A DNA stretch of 64,000 nucleotides. Source: TMED23 sp964566055 (GTDB lineage: Bacteria > Pseudomonadota > Alphaproteobacteria > Rhodospirillales > UBA2165). The DNA lies in NCBI GenBank assembly GCA_964566055.1, contig CAZMHI010000010.1, positions 31,279-95,278 on the forward strand, written 5' to 3'. A program made the position numbers and the translations under genes. The notes below the pieces were generated by a model, which saw only the letters and a list, made by a program, of their open reading frames with translations, did not search any database and was not told the origin of the DNA. This document shows, piece after piece, positions 9,001 through 16,157 of this stretch; positions within the stretch are counted from its first letter, which is position 1; every line of letters starts with the position of its first letter.

Positions 9001-9816
9001 ACCCGGCGATGAGACCGCAAAACCTGTAGCGTTCAAAATGACGTCCGGTGAGGCATCTTGAAAAAGCGTTTTGACAATTTCCGCCGAGGTCGGGTCTTTG
9101 AGACTGCCGACAAAAACCGGCAGCGGATTGATACCTTTGGCCTGCAAAGCTTCAATCAGCGCGTCAATCGGTGCCAGGTCTGAGGTTTGAACCAAGGCGC
9201 GGTAAAAAACGACCGCGTTGACCGGCTGACCTGCCTGCCAGTGTCTTTTGATGGTGTCGAGATCAGGCAAACTGTCGCCCGGCCAATAGAGCCCGGCCCG
9301 CACCAGTGGCACCGGTTCAATCCAATCGCGCTCTTGCCCGATCAGCGAACTCGCATAATTCAGGAGATTTTGAATGTTACCAGCGCCACTTTGGGCGCAA
9401 TATTGCCAGATACGATGACAGGCTTCGGGACCGAGAGTCGACTGTTCGGTCAATTCCGGGTCCGGCGTATCATCACCCGGCACGACGGCCAGATGAATAT
9501 TATTCGCCAAACAGGTTTCGCGGATTTGCTCAATTCCATACGGCCAGTAGCCCATGCCGCCAAGCAGTCGCACGATCACCAAATTTGCTCCGGCAATCGT
9601 GTTTTCAACATAGACATCAACCGACATGTTGTGACTGAGCTGCATCAGATTGGCGAGCCGCAATGATGGATAGTTATCCAGCCTGTGCTGTTCGGCGAGA
9701 ATGGCGAGATCGCTGGCCGCCGCCGATAGAAAGACAATATCTCCCGGCGATTGGCCGAGGTCGACGGCTTCTGAACCGTCGCTAATTTCGCCTGGCTGGG
9801 TGACGAGAAGATGCAT
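6076..9816 (-). CDS. cobN: Cobaltochelatase subunit CobN
   Basis: Large, ATP-dependent chelatase subunit that inserts Co2+ into hydrogenobyrinic a,c-diamide in the aerobic cobalamin pathway; it is homologous to the magnesium chelatase H subunit. It has 1246 residues, full length for CobN. The conserved block THFGKHGNLEWLPGK (about residues 545-560) and SAWGTANMRTGGDD are visible. It normally works with the AAA+ partners CobS and CobT (chelatase nomenclature), neither of which is in this window. It is 25 nt after cobW and overlaps cobO by 4 nt. Confidence 0.96.
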   Translation of the reverse strand: MHLLVTQPGEISDGSEAVDLGQSPGDIVFLSAAASDLAILAEQHRLDNYPSLRLANLMQLSHNMSVDVYVENTIAGANLVIVRLLGGMGYWPYGIEQIRETCLANNIHLAVVPGDDTPDPELTEQSTLGPEACHRIWQYCAQSGAGNIQNLLNYASSLIGQERDWIEPVPLVRAGLYWPGDSLPDLDTIKRHWQAGQPVNAVVFYRALVQTSDLAPIDALIEALQAKGINPLPVFVGSLKDPTSAEIVKTLFQDASPDVILNATGFAVSSPGGDTVETPFTGADCPVIQVILSGGTFREWEEGTRGLTPKDLAMNVALPEVDGRLISRAISFKKSIQFDDATEVAVIKHEPVPSRIDFVAELAAAWTRLSQTQANERRVAVVVANYPNKDGRLGNGVGLDTPAGVAAAFKRMQVEGYALGDNVPTSSKEIMDRLLAGPTNAAGERIGGEKFSINDYKIFFGSLPKAIQDEVTERWGSPKDDPFVSEGAFILPAHIFGNVVLAVQPARGYNIDPTSSYHDPDLVPPHGYLAFYAWLRREKDIHAITHFGKHGNLEWLPGKALMLDDSCYPEIVLGPLPHLYPFIVNDPGEGTQAKRRAQAIIIDHLTPPLTRAESYGPLRDLEQLVDEYYQAAGMDPRRLKILGEEIIELSTRIGLDRDVGIEKSDDENQALAKIDNYLCELKEMQIRDGLHIFGEAPEGSQETDLLIALTRLQREDGEGENASLIRALAKDLGLAGFDPLDCEMGAEWQGERPQELADFEGDWRSNGDTVERLELLAQDLVSGKAEPRSDWLNSNIVLDFIRDQLQPIIANCGEQELSGLMQGLGGAFVAPGSSGAPTRGRLDVLPTGKNFYSVDVRAVPTPAAWRLGWKSATLLIERHFQEHGEYPKRLAMSAWGTANMRTGGDDIAQALALMGVQPQWDKQANRVTGFEVMPLTVLGRPRVDVVFRISGFFRDAFPAQVDLLDSAVRAVSEQDESEHDNPLAAQARKDREAFVATGATEEEATRRAGFRVFGSKPGAYGAGLQTLIDERCWETDEDLSRAYVAWGGYAYGSGAEGEAENGLFEARLKGVEVVVHNQDNREHDLLDSDDYYQFEGGITAAVRELSGQQPTIYHNDHSRPETPKIRTLSEEIGRVVRARAANPKWIEGVMRHGYKGAFEIAATVDYLFAFAATAKVVEDHHFDQLFEAYLVDDEVRDFIEQNNAPALQEIAERFDEAIERGFWHPRANSVGDLLARLRNRVQEEMA

Positions 9817-9841
9817 GCCGTCTCTTTACCCTTTGCTCACT

Positions 9842-10876
9842 TTAGTCCCGAAAAACCGCTTCAACGGCGGAGCGGTCGAAGCCTTGGAGGCCGATAATAA
9901 CCAATTGCCCTTGTTGAGCTTCGCCCTCGGCCCAGGGCCGGTCAAAGTAATGCTCAACCCGCTCGCCGACCCCTTGCACGATCAACCTTGCCGGTTTGTC
10001 TTCGATGACCAAGGCGCCTTTGATCCGGAGTACGCCTTCCTCGGTTAGCGCAGTCTTGACCCGATCGACAATGGCGCTGGGGTTAGCCGCTGTTTCAATA
10101 TCAAGCGTGAACGTATCGAAATCGTCATGTTCGTGCTCTTCTTCATCATCGTGACAGGAGGGCCTTGCATCGACATCATCTTCGACCGCCGCATCAAGGC
10201 CCAAAATAATACCGGGATCGAGACGGCCATGAATGGCTGGGATGGCTTCCACCGAAGTACGCGCTTCTTCATTGATCAAATCCAGCACGCTATCCAAATC
10301 CTTCGCTTCCAGCATGTCGGACTTACTGACAATCACCATATCGGCGCAGGCGAGCTGATCACCAAACACTTCTTCCAGCGGGTTCTCATGATCAAGCGTC
10401 GGATCGGCCTCCCGCTGTTTTTTGATCAGTTCTGGGTCATCGGCAAAGAGGCCTGATTTTACTGCCGGACCATCGACCACGGTGATGACGCCGTCGACGG
10501 TCGTCCTGGAACGCACTTCCGGCCATTGAAAAGCTTTGACCAGCGGCTTCGGTAGCGCCAGACCAGAGGTTTCAATGACAATGTGATCCGGGCGATCCGG
10601 GCGGTCCAGCAAGGTCTCCAACGTTGGGATAAAGTCATCGGCGACGGTGCAGCAGATGCAGCCATTGGTCAGCTCCATGACGTCGTCTTCGCTGCAGGTT
10701 TCATCGCCACAGCCTTTAAGAATATCGCCGTCAATGCCGAGATCACCAAACTCGTTGATAATCAGTGCCAGCTTTCTTCCGTCGGCATTTTCAAGCATAT
10801 GCCGGATCAGGCTGGTTTTACCGGCGCCTAAAAAGCCGGTGATGACGGTGACAGGTGTTTTTGCTGCAAGAGCCAT
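9842..10876 (-). CDS. cobW: Cobalamin biosynthesis GTPase CobW (COG0523 metal chaperone)
   Basis: G3E-family P-loop GTPase thought to deliver cobalt to the CobN chelatase. It has 344 residues. Walker A GFLGAGKTS is at residues 14-22, and the metal-binding GCICC motif gives C73, C75 and C76. The guanine-specificity block reads SKSD. A His/Asp/Glu-rich loop (SCHDDEEEHEHDDFD) between the G domain and the C-terminal CobW_C domain is typical of metal chaperones. Placement between cobU and cobN supports a cobalt role over a zinc role. Confidence 0.95.
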   Translation of the reverse strand: MALAAKTPVTVITGFLGAGKTSLIRHMLENADGRKLALIINEFGDLGIDGDILKGCGDETCSEDDVMELTNGCICCTVADDFIPTLETLLDRPDRPDHIVIETSGLALPKPLVKAFQWPEVRSRTTVDGVITVVDGPAVKSGLFADDPELIKKQREADPTLDHENPLEEVFGDQLACADMVIVSKSDMLEAKDLDSVLDLINEEARTSVEAIPAIHGRLDPGIILGLDAAVEDDVDARPSCHDDEEEHEHDDFDTFTLDIETAANPSAIVDRVKTALTEEGVLRIKGALVIEDKPARLIVQGVGERVEHYFDRPWAEGEAQQGQLVIIGLQGFDRSAVEAVFRD

Positions 10877-10890
10877 ATTCGTTTACTTCC

Positions 10891-11421
10891 TTATTTTAAT
10901 TTTTGCGCGATGCCGGCTGAGACGAGAACAACATTCTCCGCCGCTGCCGCGATTTTTTGGTTCATCAGCCCGGCACTGTCGGCAAATTGCCTGGCCAGAG
11001 CATTATCCGGGACAATTCCCTGACCGACTTCATTGGAGACAAACACCACCGGATAATCAAGGTCTTCCACCAGGGTGCAAAGCCCATCGATCTCGGCCTC
11101 AATATTTTTTTCAAGTTCCATCAGATTGGAAAGCCAGAGTGTCAGACAATCAACCAGGGCAGGCTTGCCCCGGCCGTTGATGGATAGCAAAGCGTGCTGC
11201 AATAAAACCGGCTCTTCCAGGGTCTGCCAATCCTCGCCGCGGCGTTTCCGGTGAGCGGCAATACGCTCTTTCATCTCCTCATCCAGCGCTTCCGAGGTCG
11301 CAATATAAAAACCGCCGCCGGCATTTTCGATAACGCTTTCGGCATAAGCGCTTTTACCCGAGCGCGCACCACCAAGCACCAAAGAATAACCAGTTTGTTG
11401 AAGATCGATGAGAGTACTCAT
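10891..11421 (-). CDS. cobU: Bifunctional adenosylcobinamide kinase / adenosylcobinamide-phosphate guanylyltransferase
   Basis: Phosphorylates adenosylcobinamide and then attaches GMP, giving the activated substrate of CobS; named CobP in the Pseudomonas denitrificans scheme. It has 176 residues, the usual length. The P-loop GGARSGKS is at residues 17-24, and VFVSNEVGQGIVP is the expected second motif. It is the first gene after the B12 riboswitch, with a strong GGGGAGGAGG ribosome-binding sequence at 11434-11443, about 12 nt before the ATG. Confidence 0.95.
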   Translation of the reverse strand: MSTLIDLQQTGYSLVLGGARSGKSAYAESVIENAGGGFYIATSEALDEEMKERIAAHRKRRGEDWQTLEEPVLLQHALLSINGRGKPALVDCLTLWLSNLMELEKNIEAEIDGLCTLVEDLDYPVVFVSNEVGQGIVPDNALARQFADSAGLMNQKIAAAAENVVLVSAGIAQKLK

Positions 11422-11461
11422 TTAAAACGCAGTCCTCCTCCCCGAGGTTTGTTCAGTTAAT

Positions 11462-11625
11462 CTTAGCGTTGGAGAGGTCTCCTGGCTGAGGCTTGTGATT
11501 TGATCCGGCCTTCCCAGCTAAAACTAGCCAGTGGCTGCTTCAAAAAAGCGTGGATCAAACCCGTCCGTCACAGTTGCGGGGGCAGCACCGGATTTACACC
11601 GGATTCCCTGTTCCAACGACTGGGC
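11462..11625 (-). promoter_or_regulatory. Cobalamin (AdoCbl) riboswitch, classical form
   Basis: Read on the minus strand, the conserved boxes appear in order: ACAGGGAATCCGGTG, GCTGCCCCCGCAACTGT, GCCACTGG, GGGAAGGC and the B12 box AGCCAGGAGACCTC. The closing P1 helix can be drawn between 11612-11618 and 11466-11472 (CGTTGGA with TCCAACG). It lies about 45 nt upstream of cobU and should repress the cobU-W-N-O-Q operon when adenosylcobalamin is abundant. CCTCTCC at 11471-11477 can pair with the cobU ribosome-binding sequence, but it also overlaps P1, so the exact switching fold is uncertain. Confidence 0.95.
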
Positions 11626-11671
11626 GACGCTATCATTTTGGCCCCGGGATGGCAAAACATTTACAGATACA

Positions 11672-12256
11672 CTAGAGATTTAGCCCCATAACCCGCCAGC
11701 TCGGCCCATGCTCTTCATCATAGAGGGCATCGATGCGGGTCAGCGATAAGGTATCGAGTTGAATAGACAAAGCAGACTTGGCGAACAGGTTCAGCGCCAC
11801 GGCAATGGCCGAACGGATCGAGCCGGCATGGGCAACGGCAATAATATCCCGACCCTGATATTCAAGGGTGAGTTCGGCAATGCTCTCTGACACCCGGTCC
11901 ATTAACTGGACCACGCTCTCACCGCCGGGCGGCGCTTCGGTGGTGTAATCCTCCCAAAAGGCCCGAGCCGCCGCTTTATCCATGGTATCCCAGGCTTTGC
12001 CGTTCCACTCGCCAAAATTCTGCTCCATCAGGCCAGGCACGGCGCGGCAATTCGAGCCGCCGAGCGCCGCTGCCGTTTGTACCGTACGAGGAAGCCCGCT
12101 GGTCAGCCAGACGGCATCTTTGGGCAGCAATGCCCGGCGTGCGTCAACTCTCGCCTGATCAGAAAGGTCAGCATCAACGTCATCCTGACCGTGAATTATA
12201 CCGGGTGAACCCGCGGAAGGCGCATGGCGCACCCACCACCATCTAGTTGTGATCAT
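11672..12256 (-). CDS. cobC: Histidine phosphatase family protein, probable alpha-ribazole phosphatase
   Basis: Phosphoglycerate-mutase-like phosphatase of 194 residues. The phosphate-accepting histidine lies in WVRHAPS near residue 10, and the second catalytic histidine lies in VAHAGSIRS. The family is broad. The assignment as alpha-ribazole-5'-phosphate phosphatase of the nucleotide-loop pathway (Salmonella CobC) rests on its 4-nt overlap with cobS. The gene ends just before the riboswitch of the next operon. Confidence 0.85.
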   Translation of the reverse strand: MITTRWWWVRHAPSAGSPGIIHGQDDVDADLSDQARVDARRALLPKDAVWLTSGLPRTVQTAAALGGSNCRAVPGLMEQNFGEWNGKAWDTMDKAAARAFWEDYTTEAPPGGESVVQLMDRVSESIAELTLEYQGRDIIAVAHAGSIRSAIAVALNLFAKSALSIQLDTLSLTRIDALYDEEHGPSWRVMGLNL

Positions 12257-13200
12257 TCAAGGCCCACCATAACTATTGCCAGTAAAATCGTCGTCTCCGC
12301 AACTTGCTGGGAAGCGCCTAAGACGTCTCCCGTCTGCCCGCCTAAGCGGGTCGCCACATAATAGATAAACAAACCGGTTACTAAAACTGCCAGTCCCAAG
12401 GAAACAATACTGGTCCGAAATCCCAACAGGAAGAGCAGAACGGCGATACCAATAAGCAAAGCGATTGCTGCCCGGTCAAAGCTCGGCTTGCCGGCGCCGG
12501 CGCTTAAGCCGTCTTCCCGGGCGACTGGGATATAATGCATAATGCCTGGCAACGCGGCACGCGAAGCGGCAGCGGCGGCGATCAAGGCATAAAGAGCAGC
12601 ATCTATGCCGATTTCAGTGATTTCAGTGAGCGCAGCCCAGCGCAGGCCAAAACTAAACAGCAGGGCCATCACACCATAGCTGCCGATCTGGCTGTCCCGC
12701 ATAATCGAAAGTTTCTGCTCCCGAGTAGCGCCACCGCCAATTCCATCGAAGGTGTCGGCCAGCCCATCTTCGTGAAGAGCGCCGGTAATGCCCGTCATGG
12801 TCAGCAGCGCAAACAGCGCCAATATTACGGACGGAAAATCAAACCAGCTGCCAGCCCACAGAACCAGTCCCGCGATTAATCCAACCAGGGCGCCGACAAC
12901 GGGGAAAAACCGGGAGGCCTCGGCAATTGAGAAATCCTCCGGCGAGGCACCAATATAGACTGGTATCCTCGTCAACACGCCGAGACAGATTTTGAGATCA
13001 GCGAACCAGCCCTGCCGGTTGACGTTGCTTTTCATCCGTTGGAAGAAATCTTCTTCTTCCGGCTGATCATCAGAATCGATATCCGATTCTATAGCATCGT
13101 TCTGATTGTCTGCGTCTAAATCTTCTTCTTTATCGGCCAAATTCAGCCCCTCAACCTTTTTTGCTTTCGTGTTGCGACCGGACATTATATGACAGGCCAT
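12253..13200 (-). CDS. cobS: Adenosylcobinamide-GDP ribazoletransferase (cobalamin synthase)
   Basis: Integral membrane enzyme joining adenosylcobinamide-GDP and alpha-ribazole; CobV in the Pseudomonas scheme. The body has the family motif GLADTFDGIGGGATREQKL and multiple hydrophobic helices. About 55 N-terminal residues are unusually acidic (DKEEDLDADNQND, DSDDQPEEED), an atypical cytosolic tail. The start is uncertain: TTG 13206, ATG 13200, ATG 13185, or ATG 13035 (MKSNVNRQGWF), which would remove the tail and leave a normal-sized protein and a roomier divergent promoter. It overlaps cobC by 4 nt. Confidence 0.92.
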   Translation of the reverse strand: MACHIMSGRNTKAKKVEGLNLADKEEDLDADNQNDAIESDIDSDDQPEEEDFFQRMKSNVNRQGWFADLKICLGVLTRIPVYIGASPEDFSIAEASRFFPVVGALVGLIAGLVLWAGSWFDFPSVILALFALLTMTGITGALHEDGLADTFDGIGGGATREQKLSIMRDSQIGSYGVMALLFSFGLRWAALTEITEIGIDAALYALIAAAAASRAALPGIMHYIPVAREDGLSAGAGKPSFDRAAIALLIGIAVLLFLLGFRTSIVSLGLAVLVTGLFIYYVATRLGGQTGDVLGASQQVAETTILLAIVMVGLE

Positions 13201-13229
13201 CACCAATTTAGAATATCACGGGAAGTGGC

Positions 13230-14252
13230 ATGGAACAAAAACCAATTACCTCTCTGGATGCAATCCGGGAACTTATTCAATCTTTTCCGGGTCCGGATGA
13301 AGAGGCGATAGCGGCCACCCGTGAGCGCGAACCAAACCTCACCAAACCGCAAGGCTCCTTGGGACGGCTGGAAGAATTAGCTGAATGGCTGGCCGGCTGG
13401 CAGGGTAATCATCCACCCAAAATCGACCTGCCGCGCGTTATTGTTTTTGCCGGCTCTCACGGTGTCACGGCTCAAGGTGTTTCGGCTTTTCCCGCCGAAG
13501 TTAACCAGCAAATGGTAGCAAACTTTCAAGGTGGCGGTGCCGCAATTAATCAGCTGTGCAAAGTGCAGGATGCTGAATTGAACGTGATGGAGGCCGCCCT
13601 CGAAATACCAACCCGGGATTTTTCTCAAGAACCTGCAATGGATGATGCCGATTGCGCTGAAGCTGTCGCCTTTGGCATGTCCGGCCCGGATGTCGGCTTG
13701 GATGTCCTCTGCCTGGGTGAAATGGGGATCGGCAACACCACGGCCTCAGCAGCGATCTGCCATGCACTTTATGGCGGTGATGCCGCCCAATGGGTTGGTC
13801 CCGGCACCGGTGTTGAAGGGGATGCGCTCACCAATAAAATCCGCGTTGTCGAAGAAAGCGTCATTTTGCACAAAGCCGTGCTAACCGATGGGCTTGAAAT
13901 CCTGCGCTGCTTTGGCGGCAGGGAAATGGCGGCAATCTGCGGTGCGATCATATCTGCCCGCTTGTCACGCATTCCGGTCTTGCTCGATGGCTACGTCGCG
14001 TGTGCCTCAGCAGCCGTACTCCATGCCATGGATGAACATGCACTTGATCATTGCGTCGTGGCCCACGTATCAGCCGAGCCCGGCCATCGCCTTTTGATTG
14101 AAAAACTCGGCAAAGAGGCCCTGTTTGATTTTGGTATGCGCTTGGGTGAAGGCTCTGGAGCTGCACTGGCAATCAGTGTTTTGCGCAGCGCCGCTGCCTG
14201 CCATAGCGGCATGGCAACTTTTGAAGAAGCCGCTGTTTCAAATAAGGATTAG
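13230..14252 (+). CDS. cobT: Nicotinate-nucleotide--dimethylbenzimidazole phosphoribosyltransferase
   Basis: Makes alpha-ribazole-5'-phosphate from nicotinate mononucleotide and 5,6-dimethylbenzimidazole, the lower ligand of B12; CobU in the Pseudomonas scheme. It has 340 residues. Motifs include LTKPQGSLGRLEELA, GEMGIGNTTAS and the C-terminal AEPGHRLLIEKLG. ATG 13230 is preceded by GGGAAG. It is divergent from cobS and apparently transcribed alone. Confidence 0.96.
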   Translation: MEQKPITSLDAIRELIQSFPGPDEEAIAATREREPNLTKPQGSLGRLEELAEWLAGWQGNHPPKIDLPRVIVFAGSHGVTAQGVSAFPAEVNQQMVANFQGGGAAINQLCKVQDAELNVMEAALEIPTRDFSQEPAMDDADCAEAVAFGMSGPDVGLDVLCLGEMGIGNTTASAAICHALYGGDAAQWVGPGTGVEGDALTNKIRVVEESVILHKAVLTDGLEILRCFGGREMAAICGAIISARLSRIPVLLDGYVACASAAVLHAMDEHALDHCVVAHVSAEPGHRLLIEKLGKEALFDFGMRLGEGSGAALAISVLRSAAACHSGMATFEEAAVSNKD

Positions 14253-14404
14253 CTGATTATTCAGCTTAGATTAATTGCATACGTCTTGGTAGAAACAAAT
14301 TGAAATTTTATTAGGCTTTTCAACTATTCATATAGATTATAAAGTCTTGTCGTGAAAAATTTGTAAAAAAAGTTTGAGTCCCTTTAATTAAATTTATCAA
14401 GGTT
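14253..14404. other. AT-rich intergenic stretch between cobT and a small unknown gene
   Basis: These 152 nt hold no convincing reading frame. A 6-bp hairpin (AGCTGA, loop TTAT, TCAGCT) starts at the cobT stop codon but is not followed by a T run, so it is only a weak terminator candidate. The rest is AT-rich and could carry the promoter of the gene at 14405. Confidence 0.4.
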
Positions 14405-14839
14405 ATGGCTTTCAATTCTTATATCGACCCGAGATTAAATTGCGTATTTGTCCGGCATTTTGGTCACTATACTGAGAATGATGCTCACGACCAGATGCTA
14501 GCCATGCTGGCCAATCCTGACTACAGGTCGGGAATGAATATCTTACGCGACTCCAGTTTAACACCATTTCCAAGTAAATTTAATTTTGAATATTTCAAGA
14601 ATTCACATCCATCGGCAATGGATCATATTGAACAACAATTAGGTAAGTGTAATATCGCCCTGGTGGTCGGCAGCGCCAGGGACTTTGCCATCGCCCACCA
14701 ATTGTCTATCAGCACCCGTCTGACGCCGGCAGAAATAACCAGAAAACCGTTCCGTGAAATATCCGATGCCAAGGCATGGCTCGAAATTCCGCAAGACTAT
14801 GAAATTAAATTTGCCGAATTGGTAAGCAGTGCCGAGTAA
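14405..14839 (+). CDS. Small protein of unknown function (SpoIIAA/STAS-like appearance)
   Basis: A 144-residue soluble protein without signal peptide or membrane segment. The N-terminus (FNSYIDPRLNCVFVRHFGHYTENDAHDQM) and the closing predicted helix with DAKAWLE resemble small alphaproteobacterial proteins of about 140 residues with a SpoIIAA-like fold, but I cannot name a family with certainty. The region is AT-rich, and only a weak AAGG lies near the ATG. It sits between cobT and convergent cbtA with no indicated role in cobalamin metabolism. Confidence 0.6.
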   Translation: MAFNSYIDPRLNCVFVRHFGHYTENDAHDQMLAMLANPDYRSGMNILRDSSLTPFPSKFNFEYFKNSHPSAMDHIEQQLGKCNIALVVGSARDFAIAHQLSISTRLTPAEITRKPFREISDAKAWLEIPQDYEIKFAELVSSAE

Positions 14840-14860
14840 TCAACTTTAAACGCAAAAAAT

Positions 14861-15742
14861 TTAAGTCGCGTGGGGTTCGGCGAAAGTCGCGGTCTGATCC
14901 TGGGCGAGGCGGCCATAAACATAGGCCGCCGTTACACCCAAAATGCCCCACATCATGGCCGAGGCAAACAAAGTGATCATAATATAATGCGCCGCCAATT
15001 CAGGTGGCGCGGCGCCAACAGCACCAGCTTCCGCATGAGGAGCACCAATCGCGTGGGGAATTATCAGCAGCAAAAGGCCACCAGCTCGCCAAACATTAGC
15101 TTTCCCGAAAACAATCATCGCCAGCCCAATACAACTGGCGACCGCAGTTCCCAACCACCAAGCTTGACGCGCCAACAGATCTCCTGCAGCAGCGGCCGGT
15201 AGTTCAGCCGGTAGACCTAAACCTGGCAGAAACGAGAAACTTAAAAAGCCTGCACCACCCCAGAACAATCCCTGGACCAAGCTGACACTGCCGCCATACA
15301 GCGTGAAGCCTGCCGCCAAAAGCAAGCCAAAGGCAATAGCGGTTAACATATTTGCGCCGAGCGTGAATAGGGAGCGCTCCAGACCGTCTTTAGGTGACCA
15401 CGCTGATGCGTCATGTGAATGTGCGCCATGATCATGACCAGCTTGTGCAACCTGCGCCGAGTGAGTGTGTCCGGCTTTCACGTCATCATGTACATGGGCA
15501 GTGCCCTCGGCATGGATATGAAAATTTTGCTCATGAAGGTGCGGGATGTTACCGCCCGAATGCATATGGCTGATACCACCGGGATGAGCATGTTGCACAC
15601 CGGCTACAACTGCGCTCCCCTGTTCTTCGTAATACTCAGCTTGAGCAATAAGCGGTTGCACCATGGTTAAATGCACCAGCGTCAATACGACACCAGCGAT
15701 AGCGCCGGACAAAAGCCCGGTCAGCAGCAATCTCTGTAACAT
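14861..15742 (-). CDS. cbtA: Cobalt transporter subunit CbtA
   Basis: Membrane component of the predicted CbtAB cobalt importer. It has 293 residues, about five to six hydrophobic segments, and between the first and second a long His-rich periplasmic loop (HAHPGGISHMHSGG, HLHEQNFHIH, AGHDHGAHSHD) that would collect Co2+. It follows cbtB by 9 nt. Identification rests on the His-rich loop, the cbtB neighbour and the upstream B12 riboswitch, the combination by which this family was originally recognised. Confidence 0.93.
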   Translation of the reverse strand: MLQRLLLTGLLSGAIAGVVLTLVHLTMVQPLIAQAEYYEEQGSAVVAGVQHAHPGGISHMHSGGNIPHLHEQNFHIHAEGTAHVHDDVKAGHTHSAQVAQAGHDHGAHSHDASAWSPKDGLERSLFTLGANMLTAIAFGLLLAAGFTLYGGSVSLVQGLFWGGAGFLSFSFLPGLGLPAELPAAAAGDLLARQAWWLGTAVASCIGLAMIVFGKANVWRAGGLLLLIIPHAIGAPHAEAGAVGAAPPELAAHYIMITLFASAMMWGILGVTAAYVYGRLAQDQTATFAEPHAT

Positions 15743-15751
15743 GGGACCCCC

Positions 15752-15937
15752 TTAGTGGCAGGGGAAGGAATTAGCGTGCCGGGAATCGTGGGCGGCGTTG
15801 TGAACCAGATCGGCATTGGCAAAACCAACTCCGAGCAGGATAAAGGCACCCAATAGACCGCCAAATACCGCAGCGGCCAGTCTTTGTGACAGCGCAACCG
15901 GTTTAGCGTCTTGTTTTAAAACTTTAACTTCACTCAT
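15752..15937 (-). CDS. cbtB: Cobalt transporter subunit CbtB
   Basis: A 61-residue protein with one transmembrane helix (LAAAVFGGLLGAFILLGVGF) and the C-terminal signature HDSRHANSFPCH typical of CbtB. It is translated from an ATG with GGAGGG about 10 nt upstream, immediately after the second cobalamin riboswitch. Pairs with CbtA, whose gene starts 9 nt downstream. Confidence 0.94.
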   Translation of the reverse strand: MSEVKVLKQDAKPVALSQRLAAAVFGGLLGAFILLGVGFANADLVHNAAHDSRHANSFPCH

Positions 15938-15959
15938 AATAAATCACCCTCCGTGGTCA

Positions 15960-16092
15960 GTTGTGATGGCAGGTATCTGACTCGCATAGTTTATGCTTAC
16001 AGTTGCGGGGGCAGTCACGGGATTATCAGTTTATTGCCGATGCACCGTATTCCCAATTCATCCGCCCTATGACAAAGCGGAACCATCCCCAT
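15960..16092 (-). promoter_or_regulatory. Cobalamin riboswitch, short CbtB-type variant
   Basis: On the minus strand the core boxes TTGGGAATACGGTGCAT and ACTGCCCCCGCAACTGTAA are clear, followed by GAGTCAGATACCTGCC instead of the usual AGCCAGGAGACCTGCC, and with no GCCACTG...GGGAAGG segment. P1 can be drawn between GATGG (16083-16087) and CCATC (15965-15969). The cbtB ribosome-binding sequence lies within 20 nt of the 3' end next to a GTCAG...CTGAC helix, which suggests translational control of cbtBA. Expected to shut off cobalt uptake when B12 is sufficient. Confidence 0.92.
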
Positions 16093-16157
16093 GATGGTTA
16101 AACGGATGAGCTTCAGAAGTCAATCTGGAATTGGGTTTGAGGTGAGAAAAATTGATA

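Noticed and set aside
6076..9816. Many long open frames antisense to cobN (for example 9187-9666 and 6538-7293)
   Set aside because: They lie opposite a full-length conserved gene, have no family features and no ribosome-binding sites; they are frame shadows of codon bias.
14251..14268. Hairpin at the cobT stop codon as a terminator
   Set aside because: Only a 6-bp AT/GC mixed stem with no following T run; too weak to call.
15419..15670. Open frame antisense to the His-rich loop of cbtA
   Set aside because: The His-rich region on the other strand gives Met/Cys-rich translation; cbtA explains the sequence fully.
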